NCBI GenBank assembly: GCA_017163975.1
Contig: JAFFSR010000220.1
Location: 18,246,001-18,310,000 of the forward strand
Direction of reading: 5' to 3'
DNA from: Anastatus disparis
Lineage: Eukaryota; Arthropoda; Insecta; Hymenoptera; Eupelmidae
DNA length: 64,000 bases
Part shown: in pieces, positions 46,489-57,929 of the stretch
How the letters are laid out: the number at the start of each line of letters is the position of its first letter
Position numbering within the stretch: position 1 is the stretch's first letter
The notes under the pieces: generated by a model
Seen by the model: only the letters and a program-made list of their open reading frames with translations
What the model was told of the DNA's origin: nothing
Databases searched by the model: none
Translations under genes and position numbers: made by a program

Positions 46489-49400
46489 GATAAGAAATTT
46501 TAATTACTTTTTTAAAATAAAAAAAAAACTTGTATTATTTTACATTATTTAAAACGTTACGAAACGTAAGTCAAGTTCATAAATGTCCTTTAATAATAAT
46601 TGATATAATAAAAAATTCTATGATTTACCTGTTCACAATCAATTACAAATAGATACAGTACATGTAAAGAAAATAAAGAAAAGGACAGTTAAGAACATAT
46701 TTTTGAAATATTGTACATGCGCATAAAAGTTGTGTCTGATAAGTGAAATTTACTATTAGCTCTTATAATAACCAATGTTTTGTACTTTTAAAATACGAGA
46801 ACGAACTGTTTATTGAAATAAAAGAATTTATTTGAACCCAACAGTTTGACTTATAATATGTAAACCTTGTTCAAATGTCACGACCATTATCTTGGTATAT
46901 ATTCTAAAGGTGTACACAAATCTGTTGTGAACGTGAATACCATTGTCGTCGATGAGAATCAATCGATAGTACTGAAATGGTTCCTGCCTCTAAATTGTCT
47001 ACAACTCAAGAGCCATGACTTTAACAGAATTCTGTACCTATTCAATGTTAGTATCTTTGTCTACTGAATCAAATAATTGCAAGCTTAATCTCTATAATTT
47101 ACCGTTTTCAATTAATAAAATGAAAATGTGATTGAATAATAATGGATTACTAATAAAACGTTTGAAAATAATTAATGTAAAGATGAAATTTTAGTATTAT
47201 TAAAAAAATAACTCAAGTTGATAAGATTGTATTTTAATCTTGAGATATTTAATTTCTAATAGTATTTTTTTACTGATATCTGAGTAATGGAATTTGTTCT
47301 AGTATTTTCTTACACAGAACTTATATGAATTCATTTTAAATAATTATTTTAAAACAAATCAAATCATACGATAACTTGCAAATAGTTTGTAGTTTCAATT
47401 AATGTTGTAAAACACAATTTAGTAAATCACTAAAAGCTTATATAATTCAGCACACTTGAAATATCTAACTACATTTTTACTAACGTTTAATTAGAAAATT
47501 TATTGATATTTTAATTTAATATTTAAATTATTCAAATGATATGAATTTAAATAATGTAAAATTATTTACAGTGTATTAATTTTTTTAAATAAAGCTAAAA
47601 AAATCTTGATATTTTATCTTTACATTGCCACTATAAACCAAATTAATTTCATCAATACAGACTACTTCAAAACACTTTTATATTTTATTTTTTACTAATG
47701 TAACATTACATACATATTCATTGATCAAGATATTTTAAAATTCTTATTAATCTTTATCAATTTTTTAATGATGAATATAAAATAAATTTTCAAATATCTA
47801 TTGAATTTTAACGCTTATTTTTATTTATTAAATTTAAAAAACATGAAATGCATGATAATTTGCTTCTGTACATTTTATATTAATAACAATTTTTTCACCT
47901 AGTTTATTTCAAGAAGTTAATCATTCATTTATTAATTATATAAAGATAATATTCAGATTTGGAATTTACCTTGGCTATGTTTCCATTAATAAAGGTGTAC
48001 ACAGTAAGTGAAAATTGTGAATATTTTATTGAAGTTGTGGTAATACTTTTTAAGTAAAACGTAAAGCAAATTCATATTGAAATTTATATTTCAGCAATAC
48101 ATAAAATACTACACAATTACATCTATATAAATTAATTTCAGTTTTAAAATATTTAATAAAATAAAATAAAAAATTTTAAATTAATTAAAAAAAAATTTCA
48201 AAATTTTAATAAGTTATTGATCCAATAATTCATAAACTTTCAAAAACAAGCTATAAAATTTTCTTGTTAACAAAGTGAAAAAATAATGTTTTTAAATTAT
48301 TATTTATTAAATACTTATGTCAAATTTTCTCAGATTATTAAACTAAATAAATTTTATCATCATCCATATGTAAATCCTAAAAGCGATGGCCAAAGCATCG
48401 ACCTAGGTACAACTAAAATACGATGGCAATTGTATCGAGAATTTGCAGTAAATGCTATAAACACCACATGTATTTGACGAACGATCCGTGCACAATGTCA
48501 AGCTCCTTCCTTACAATGCACGAAATATATAAACGTTCCTATAATAGAACGTTAGTTATACATCGTAAGAGATATACAGAGCGAGAGAAAGTGAGACATT
48601 GCTTTTGACCTCATGAATCATTTGCAAAAGAGCCGTCGAGTGTACAGGCCGTGTATTACATGTGACCAGACTCCTTGTACGCTTGAGGTTCTGATAACGG
48701 TGCTATTAGTTATTCGGATTCGGCACGTTTTTATTTCACGATAAGATGAATGTTAAATTTAAATTTTTAAGATTTTATTCTATTCGAAAAAAGAAAATTT
48801 TTCGATTCAATATAGCAATTATGTTTTCAATGAATACTATATTATTTATTTTTAATTAAATTGTTTAAAGTCTATATAAAAACTTTTTGATTAACAGTTT
48901 TCGCTGGGTCTTATAATTTGTTACATTTTACATTTTATAGTGGATATGTGAAATTTTATTTTGATGCAAATATAAATGACATTTGAATTAATAATTTTTA
49001 AATTAATTAAAATTTACATTATTTAAAAGTTCTATTGAATGATACAATTGCTTTTTTTTCTTTTTAATGAGTAGCGTAATTAATTTAATAAAATTCAAAA
49101 TAAGAAAGTTTTTGGTTTTATTTGACCAAAGAGAAGTTTAAATATTTTTTTTTTAAATTTTATACTTAAAATTATTTATAATATTTTTCAAACTTTTAAT
49201 TTAATGAATATACATGAAAATTGTTTTAATATTTTTTTCTTATGAAATGTATGACTATAACGTAAAATTAAGTTTAAAACTTCACCGAAAACGCATAAAA
49301 ATTTTTATAATACCCCCGTGACTAATAAGAGAGACAAAACTTTTGTTAAATTCGTTCAGGAAAAAATTTCTTTCAAATGTATATTTTGTTAAAATATTTT

Positions 49401-50399
49401 TATAACATTTATTTTACTGTTTTCCCTTATTGAAAAACAGACGCATCTTCATATCGTATAGTTAATTTAGTTAGATTGCACTATATATAGATTATTATTC
49501 TATTATTTCAACAGTTGAAATATTTAGTATTTAAAAAATAATTTGAAGGTCTTGATATTTTCACAATTTACGACTTTCAAAAAATATTAAATTTTGGAAT
49601 ATTATATTTTTTTCAAGCTTTTGCTTTTTATGATGGAATATTGCTTTTACATAGTAAACATAACTTATTTTAAAAATTTTAGAAACCGAAGAATTTTAGA
49701 AAATTTTTATAAACCAGGATGTACGTGTAAAATATTTAAAATAAATTATTCATATAAATTTATTTAATTATGCATCGATATAGATTTTCATCAAAATGCA
49801 AAAATTATCTTCATTTAGTTTTATAAATGTTGATGCAAACTTTAGCGATAAAAATTTGTGATCGATATTTTAATAATAATAAAATATTTATATAGATTAA
49901 ATTTCATTTATTACAGATATCAAAGTTTTAGTAATATTGTCTTCTAAAGTGTTGAATTCTTTTCTTTCCTATCATTGAAATATATTATTGAATTAATATA
50001 TTTTCGAACCTTAAATAATTAATAAAAGAATTATTTTTATTTGAATTTGGTAAACGAAATTTTTATATTGTTTAAAATCAGTAGCTTTTCACCACGTTAA
50101 AAAATAATCTTATAATTGTAAGAAATTCAGAAAATATTTATTTTTCAATTCTAATAGAACTGAAAATTTCACTCTAGTAGTCAGATATTTGATTTGATTA
50201 AAGTACAATTTTCGTTTCACTCCAAGATTATACTTAATTTTTACTGAATTAATTTATTTATAATTTACGCCAAATTTAAAAAAGATGATTATTTAAATTT
50301 TGTGTTTTTCGAAACGTTATTTATTATTTTATGTCTAGAATCGACCTTGTTATGGTTTAGCGGAACAATTTATCAATCATTTAACATTTTTATGTGTAC

Positions 50400-50960
50400 A
50401 TAATTACAATATCCATAAATACATATTAACAATTTTTTCGTATTTTTTATCTTTTAATAAATTGTTATCGCATTATTGGAAAATTTTTCTTGTAATTTTA
50501 TCTTGTAAAAAATAATAGTGAATACCATATATGCAGGTAAATGCAAACCGATTGCTTTCTCGTAAATTGAAAAATCATTCAGCAAATATTTCCCAAGTAT
50601 TTAAATCACAGTGTTTGGATGGATGAAAATTTAAAAAATTAAAATTAACCACCTTTCTGATGTCAACTTTCTGAGATTCTGTTTTTACTTTTCAAAACAT
50701 AATCACACGTGAGCAAAGTTTGTCGTTTAACTGAAATATCCTTTTAAAACAGTGGATTTTTTTCCATAAGTCGTGCAACTATTATTTATAATCTTATCGC
50801 AAATAAGAAGTTTTAGTACTTTGTTTTCTTTTATTTTTGCTTTATTGTCAAAACAATTTTTAGTTCTTCTCCGAAAAATATAATTGCGATAACCGTCAAA
50901 AATGTTTTTATGTAATTTAATATAAGTGATTACTCATTACGTAAAAGAAATTCAGAAATC
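50400..50960 (+). repeat. Segmental duplication, left copy
   Basis: About 560 bases that align, in the same orientation, with 52085-52660. The best blocks are AAAATCATTCAGCAAATATT, ATAAGTCGTGCAACT, ATCTTATCRCAAATAAGAAG-like and TTCATTGTCAAAAC-like segments, in the same order and spacing. It is considerably diverged with small indels. The right copy is the immediate upstream region of the first MBF2 gene, so this copy may mark the position of a lost paralogue. Confidence 0.7.
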
Positions 50961-52084
50961 ATTTGACACTGTATAATTAAAAAACAAAGGGGAAACCCCT
51001 GTACATAAAAGTGCGTATACACTAAATCTTCACGAGCTATTGCAACATGAAGATTATATTTACTTATATTTATTTATGAATATTATTTTCCCGGATATCC
51101 AAAGCAAACTTGTAAACTTAAACGCTATTTAGCAATATTATCAGATGCCAATATATAAAAGCCATAATCAATGCGAATATCGCTGGATTTGTTTGTTTAA
51201 TTAATAAATCTGCTTTTTTAATTATCTTTTGAACAACTCTCTGGTAGATTGACCAAGAACATTTTACGCAACGACACATACAACAATTACATTTCTTTGC
51301 AAGTAGATTCTAGTTATTTGAGAGTTTTTACACTTCATTTGTACGATTGATCATATTTACTTCTATTAAAAATCAGAACATTAAATTTTGATATAGTAGC
51401 ATGATTATGTATATCCAGACTCTTTAAACCTTTCAGTTGTTTCCGATATAAGTTCGTGCATTTTAATCGCTGCATTAAATGCTCGATTAAATGAATTTAC
51501 GGCAGCTGTCTAAGATGCGACACTAAATGTTAAGATTTCGTAAAGTTGAAATATAGAGATATTTATATGCTAATAAACGATTTTTATTTTCTAGACATCA
51601 GTCTGTATCACTAAGAAATCCTCCAAGGCATAAACCAGATTAATATTTATTTACCTGCAGAAATATATTTCTAAGATGAAAAATAAAAGTAAAAAGCAAT
51701 TTAATTTCCACTTTTGTCCTTTAAATCATCAAACCTCTAAAGTAAATAAATGTTTTTTTTATTAATTACATTGAACATTTCTCTAACTGACTTGAAAATT
51801 TCCTTTTTAATCTCAAAAGTTTTAAATTCACACTAAATTAATTTAAACAAAAATTCATTCTTATTTCAAAATATCAGTAAAAATTTAATCTCAATAGAAT
51901 AGAACTTCACTCTATTAAAATAAAATTTATGCTTTCTCTCCAAATCTAGTTGGAAAGTGTTTCCAATTCATATTATTTAATTAATAAAATGATTATATCG
52001 CAATTAAAAATTGACCTATACAAAGTTCAGCAAGTTATTAATTAATTTACCTATCATTTAATCTACTTACTTATACGTAATTAT

Positions 52085-52660
52085 AATATACGTAAATACG
52101 TATTTCGTGGTTTTCTTCGTGATTTTTTTATATTTCAATAAATTTTTATTTCATTGTAAAAAAAATTGTTCTTACAATTTTGTCATATTAATAATAAATA
52201 ACGAAATAGCACGTGCACGCAAATTCAGAACGATCAATTCCTCGTAAATTCAAAAATCATTCAGCAAATATTTGCCAAGTATTTAAACTTTAGCGTTAAA
52301 GTGCACAAAATTAAAAAAAAATAATAATATTAACAACCTATCTAACACCAGCTTCTTGAAATTCAGCATTTTTTTCTTTCAAAACCTAATTACACGTAAA
52401 CAACTTTTCCCGTTAAATTGTCATATCTAAATTTAAAACAATGACGATTTCCCTATAAGTCGTGCAACTGTTTTACAATCTTATCACAAGTAAAAAGTTT
52501 TAATAGTTTTTTTCTTTCTTTCATTAAGCTTCATTGTCAAAACCTCTTCAGTTATTCTTCGAAAGTGTCGTTGGTATAAATGCTTAATAAAAAAAAAGAG
52601 AAATATAATCGAGATCACTGTCGCAGGTGTTCGTACGTAACATTTAATATTAGTAATTAC
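52085..52660 (+). repeat. Segmental duplication, right copy (upstream of MBF2 gene 1)
   Basis: Partner of 50400-50960. Similarity stops near 52660, just before the GATA motifs and TATA box of the first MBF2 gene, so the promoter proper and the coding region are not in the left copy. Confidence 0.7.
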
Positions 52661-52685
52661 GTGTTCTGCGGGAAAAATAAAGAAA

Positions 52686-52744
52686 AGATAAGAAAACCAC
52701 ACACTTGATAAGACGAATTAATTGTCTTTTTTTCCTATATAAAA
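52686..52744 (+). promoter_or_regulatory. MBF2 gene 1 promoter: two GATA sites and a TATA box
   Basis: AGATAAG (52686-52692) and TGATAAG (52706-52712) match the WGATAR site of GATA factors. TATATAAAA is at 52736-52744. A TCAACG at 52764 sits about 30 bases downstream and could be the initiator. GATA sites near a TATA box are a hallmark of insect gut and fat-body genes, so tissue-restricted, strong expression is my inference. Confidence 0.55.
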
Positions 52745-52842
52745 CCTCGGCGGATTTATCAATTCAACGTAGAACGTATTGAACTCTTGTACTTTTATTT
52801 TTACAAGTTGAGAAAAAAAGAAGATTTATTCTTTGAAAAAAA

Positions 52843-53259
52843 ATGGCAGCGACGAAAAGTTTAATTTTCACATTATTGGCCGTTACCTTGGCAGCTGTTG
52901 CGGTCAGTTCAACGCCATATTATTCGAGTTACAATGGCAATCATTATGCCGCACCAAACAAATCTCACAATCTCATTATTGGAAATCGTCAGCCAGGCGA
53001 TCGTCTGATGTATCAAGAAACTATCGCCAAGCCATCGAAAGCACTTCGCGTCGTCGAAGTTGTAAAATCGCTTGGTATTCCGAAAAATTATTTCCTCACC
53101 CAAGTACGCGCTTTGGATCAAAAAACCAATGGCAATGGAGCTATCGCCAGTCGTTTAGCTGGTGGTATTGGTTACAACAATATCACTCTCAAATTCAAGA
53201 GTATGAGAAGCCATGGAATCAACTTCGTTGTTCAGCTTTATGGCAAACCACGCTGGTGA
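52843..53259 (+). CDS. Secreted MBF2-family protein, paralogue 1
   Basis: Intronless, 138 aa. Residues 1 to about 23 form a signal peptide (hydrophobic LIFTLLAVTLAAVAV, then SS-TP). The mature part has the MBF2-family pattern: LIIGNRQPGDRLMYQE near the start, then a basic strand, FLTQVRALDQKTNGNGA in the middle, a GG-x-G turn, and KFKSMRSHGINFVVQLYGKP at the end. The family is named after Bombyx multiprotein bridging factor 2, a transcription cofactor. Most insect members carry signal peptides, and their extracellular role is unknown. There is no Cys in the mature chain. The start is the first ATG after the TATA-directed leader; AATAAA is at 53335. Codon use is richer in G/C than its surroundings. 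It pairs with the gene at 56546. Confidence 0.85.
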   Translation: MAATKSLIFTLLAVTLAAVAVSSTPYYSSYNGNHYAAPNKSHNLIIGNRQPGDRLMYQETIAKPSKALRVVEVVKSLGIPKNYFLTQVRALDQKTNGNGAIASRLAGGIGYNNITLKFKSMRSHGINFVVQLYGKPRW

Positions 53260-56200
53260 AGAGTTTGAAGATTTGAACGTGTATAAAGACTTTTTTTCAA
53301 AATTGTATTTATTTTTTTTATATGAAATTTAACGAATAAAATATCAGTGATTTTTTATTCAATTATATGCTGAGTTTTCGTTTTGTGTAACCTTATCCTC
53401 CTTCTTTATTATTTGTTTTTCGCAATCCTAAAAGATGATCATAGACATGTTTAACCTTAATAAAAAATTATTTTTCAAGCAATCAGTTTTTATACTTTTT
53501 TTTTTATTTTCAAGATTACTTTTTTTTTTTAAATATTTTTAGGATATTATAATGTGCAGTAAAAATTTAAAAAGTATTTACTTCGGTGTATGTATTAGTC
53601 TCGTAAGAAGCATCGACTTCAACAAGTAGTTTTAGAGTGCTTTTCATTAAATTTCTGGATATTGAATCCTTTAACAATTCAAAATGATTAAATACTTATA
53701 ATTAAAAAGAAAACTGTATTGCAGAATATAAAATATAGAAAGCAAGTTCTAACTTTATGACAATTACATTGAAAAAAAAATTATTTATCACTGCTACGCA
53801 ATACTTGAAATTATAATTAAAAGCATTGCATTAGTAATCAACTTATTTTATAAAAATAAACAATAAGATTTTTTCCAATTTGAGAAAATCGATTTGTGTT
53901 GAATGTAGACCCACAATCGATACTACATCATAATTTATTACTTTGTGTGTTTTTTTTATCTTTAAATGTAGAAAGACTAACTTTAAACTCTTAAAAATTA
54001 TATTATCAAACTTATAAAGTAGGTATTAAAATTTAAGCAAGATTCTAAGGCTCGATGAAAACAATAAATTATATGAATGAATCTTAAACAAATTTATTTT
54101 TATTTTTAAAACATAAAACTTGTGACTTGTTATGTAATAGCACAGCTTTATAAAATTTTATAAAAATTGCAGGATTTGATAATTTTGAATTATTTTATCT
54201 AAGTATCAACAAAAACTATGATATTTGAATGCAGTGATTAATGATTTTCTTTCTGGTAAAAAATGCTAAACTTTTCTGACATTTAATACGTTTAAAGAAT
54301 TTTTTTTATTGTTATTAACTTCAATTAGGCAAAAAATTATCTGAGTACACGATGTAACACCTAATTGAATGTTATTTCCTAAAGGAATTTTAAACATTGG
54401 ATAAAATAAAATTAACGCTATTGTTTTCTAAACATTTAAATTAATATTATTTACTAATTATCAAGGTTGTTCTATCTTCGAACTACTTAAAATAATGAAT
54501 TTTTTAGTGTTTGATTAATAAAGTAAGCCTAAATTTTTATGACAATTGTAAAATCAAACTAGTTAAAATAATGAGTGTTTTTTTTTCGTGTTTGATTAAT
54601 AATAAATCTTGTATACGTCTGGTAATCCCATTGTAAAAACTAACAGATCTAAAGAGCTTTTTAATTAGCAAAGTACTTGAAAAATTTTTAGTAGAACTAA
54701 TAATATATGTTTGAAAATACAAGCTTATTGTTTAACTTTGCGTTAAAAATCATAAAATTTAAAATCAGTTTTTATTTTCAAATGTAGGATAACTTGCATC
54801 AAATTTTTGATTAATTAATATTTCAAAAATTTATTTAACGAGTTACTAAAAATACTAGTGGTAATATTTGAAAAGAAATCACGTTAAGACTAACTTAAAT
54901 AAAATTTGTTAATCATACAAAATTTTGAAAAAGTAAACATGATTTTCAACTTATCATTTTTTTATTATAATTAGTTTTGATTCGAGTTGAAAAACACAGG
55001 CTTTTAATAATCAAATTTTTATAAATCTCTTGTTAAAACTTCAGCGAATCATTTAATTCTATTTAAACCATGGTAACAATAAAAATAACAATACCAAAAA
55101 AAGAAATTTTCAACTTATTTGTCATAACTATTTTTTTCCAAAACCTTTTTTATATTGATTTACTTTTACTGATAAATAAGTATTTTTAAATCATGAATTA
55201 AAAAAAAAGTACAGTTTTATTCATAAAGCCTCTTTATCTTTTATTTTCTTCTTTGTTTAATATTATTAACGTCATATACCTCATCATGTACAGAAATATA
55301 TATATATATTTATGTTCACATATTTGAAGAATGATTATAATTGACAAATATAAGAATGACTCATAATTAGCTACTTGTTAAATGTAACTATTTAAACTCA
55401 TACCTATTCAAAATTAAATTTTAAAAATAATTAATGCACACATTTGTTATTGTAACGTACATTATATTGTGGATTATGAGCAATACTATTGATAGTAATA
55501 ATGTAAAAAGTTCAAATTTTCATGTATTTCTATTCAAATGTTAATTTAGAAATTTTATTTACAAATATCTTTCTAGAAAATGTATTAATAACTTTTTTAG
55601 ATAAAGTTTACGATGATATTTAGTAAAATTATTAATAATTATTTCTAATAGTTTTGCTTTTTTCCTTATTGATAATTTCAAGATATTTGGATTAAAAGAG
55701 CGCTCATGAGCAATAAAATAAGATTATCGTACAATCATGATTTTATATATATCATAGACTCTGATTAATATACAATTTATAATTATTTGTAAGTTATCAT
55801 ATTCATGTTTATCGTTAAATCGACTGTTTAGATATGATTTTGTAAATTTTATTGCATTATGACATAAACTTTATTAATAAAAGATAAATCTAGAAGCAAC
55901 TAAGTATATTGGTTTAAATTAGTCGACAAAATTTTAACATTCATAAATAAATCGTTATTTTTTGCCAAATTAGAATTTTGTTTTTACAATTATTAATTTT
56001 ATCATTTTTTTTTAAGTATGAGTTTTAATTCAGATCACTTTTAATATCCTTTTAAAGGACACATGATCTATATACAAATTTAATAAACTACTTTAATTTG
56101 TTAACGATTTTTTTTTTTAAATAAAAATCAAGTCTAAACAATTTATATCAATAAAGTAAATAATGATTTCATTTTTTTCCAGATGTTTTCACTTCAATTA

Positions 56201-56389
56201 AGCGATTAATCATTTTATCAAAGTTAAAAATCAATACAATTATTACAAAACGAAATGATAATGTCCATGAGATCGATTTATACATCTTCTTGAAATTTCT
56301 CGTCTTCAAATAAGAAATAAAAAAAGAAAGAAATGTAAATTCTCAAGTCAAATATTTCCCATTACTCATTTGTTACACTAAATACTCGC
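53260..56389. other. Spacer between the two MBF2 genes
   Basis: About 3.1 kb of A/T-rich DNA with a short (TA)n run near 55300. AATAAA at 53335 ends the first gene. I see no third MBF2 copy or remnant and no other exon. Confidence 0.6.
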
Positions 56390-56458
56390 TGATAAGATAA
56401 GAGAAGTAGAAAAAAAAATCGAAATACCAATAGGTGCCAAATTACAATCAATATAAAC
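56390..56458 (+). promoter_or_regulatory. MBF2 gene 2 promoter: overlapping GATA sites and TATA box
   Basis: TGATAAGATAAGAG (56390-56403) contains two overlapping WGATAR sites. TATAAAC follows at 56452-56458, about 90 bases before the ATG. The arrangement parallels the first MBF2 gene although the surrounding DNA does not align. Confidence 0.5.
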
Positions 56459-56545
56459 CTGTTCGTTCATTACGAAACAGCAACAGTACGAATTTGTATT
56501 CTTAATCATTAACACTGGGTCATCAGATTTTTCAAAAATCCAAAA

Positions 56546-56962
56546 ATGGCATCGTCAAATACTCTGTTGGTCTTAACGATTATTGCGTTTATTGCAACAA
56601 CGGTAAATTCCGTGCCATACAACGCGGATAACAATGTATCAAAGTTTGGCCAATCCAACAACAATCTCATTGTCGGCCAAAGGGAGTACAACGACAAATT
56701 GGTTTACCAAGAAAGTATTTCCATAAAGGCAAGCTTGATCGGCACCAAAGTCATCCACGAGCAAGTATTCAACGCTACCAAAGATCACGTTATAACGCAA
56801 ATAGTTGCACTGGATCAGGTTAACGACGGAACTGGAGCTAGTGTTGTTGTTACCGCTGGCGGTCCTGGACGCGATAATGCTAAATTAAGATTCAAAAGCC
56901 AAAGATTCCATGGTATTTATTTCATCGTGCAAATTTATGCTAAACCTAAATATTTAGGTTAA
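56546..56962 (+). CDS. Secreted MBF2-family protein, paralogue 2
   Basis: Intronless, 138 aa, the same length as its neighbour 3.3 kb upstream. Signal peptide at residues 1 to about 22 (LLVLTIIAFIATTVNS-VP). It shares NNLIVGQREYNDKLVYQE, VITQIVALDQVNDGTGA, a GGPG turn and RFKSQRFHGIYFIVQIYAKP with paralogue 1 at matching positions. The region between (residues about 60-80) is poorly conserved. One N-x-T site (NATKDH) is a possible glycosylation site. The pair shows that this is a small tandem MBF2 cluster. The function is unknown; the family's original intracellular cofactor role does not fit with a signal peptide. Confidence 0.85.
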   Translation: MASSNTLLVLTIIAFIATTVNSVPYNADNNVSKFGQSNNNLIVGQREYNDKLVYQESISIKASLIGTKVIHEQVFNATKDHVITQIVALDQVNDGTGASVVVTAGGPGRDNAKLRFKSQRFHGIYFIVQIYAKPKYLG

Positions 56963-57929
56963 AATTGTGAAAAATTCTCGTACTGAACATTACTGTATAC
57001 AATTGTTATTGTTTAATGATATTATGTTTTGTTAAACTTAATAGACTTTTTTATATGTACTAATGACTCTTTGTAAAAATATACTCGATTTATTTATGTA
57101 TATGTATTTGGTTTTATTTGTTTTTCTCTTTACCTTTTATATTAATTAATTTTATTGTTAATTTTTAAAATAATTTTCAATTGAAAAAATTATATTTATT
57201 TAAAGCAACAATAAATTGGCATATGTCACGCGTAAAAATATTATTCATCAGTTAAAAAAGTATAAAAATATTTGATTAATTGTCAAGAATTGCTATAATT
57301 TTAAAATAGTCAAAATCATTAAGCCATATTACGCAAGTTTGGTTTAATGCCACTTTATGCGACTTATCTTTACGTTGCTGGAGATATCTCTTCATCAGGA
57401 CGATAATCGAGAGAGAGAACAGCAATAAGCCGTGAATAGGCGAAAGTTCTTTTTATTTTCAAATGACACATATTTTAATTTCAAGATATTGTTTAAACGT
57501 ATAAAATTGAGTTGTCTTTTTACATTTTACGAATCTTCAAATATTTCCTTAAACTATTTATTTTTAATCAATCTTTTTATACGTATTTATTTTCTAGTAA
57601 ATAATATGTATTGAATAAAATTTTAGGAAGTCATGTTTAAAATTACAATAAAGTTCCTTGTAAAATTAAAAAAAAATTCTAAATAAAATGCGATATTTAT
57701 TGTTTTTTTTAACATTGCTTTTATGGAAACCAACTGATTTTTTCTTAGTTTCAATTTTATATCCTCCTTGCAACATTCAAGCACGTCATAAAAAAACTAT
57801 AAAATACAGAAATAAGGCAATAGTTTTTTTTAAATATTATTAAGAACTTTATTTCATTTATAACAAATTAAATTATTAAATAGTGTTAAACTTTTAATTT
57901 ATTAAATTCATTTATACAATAAATAATTT
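56963..57929. other. Convergent spacer, MBF2 gene 2 to the P450
   Basis: Holds the 3' UTR of the MBF2 gene and, on the minus strand, the P450 poly(A) signal (AATAAA at 57898-57903). A slightly less A/T-rich block at 57330-57440 has no frame. Nothing else seen. Confidence 0.55.

Larger units (their letters stand above)
46489..52735. other. Gene-poor region upstream of the MBF2 pair
   Basis: Holds the 3' UTR of the Lys/Ala-rich gene to about 46840. A mostly featureless A/T-rich stretch follows. A less A/T-rich block at 48480-48740 contains an AACGTTC...GAACGTT inverted repeat (48533-48554). Two copies of a roughly 570-base segment are also present (separate entries). A TATATAAAAG at about 51154 is promoter-like but no MBF2-type frame follows it. 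No exon is convincing. Confidence 0.5.

Noticed and set aside
51150..51230. TATATAAAAG promoter-like motif followed by an ATG
   Set aside because: The frame stops after nine codons and no MBF2-like sequence follows; kept only as a note in the intergenic entry.
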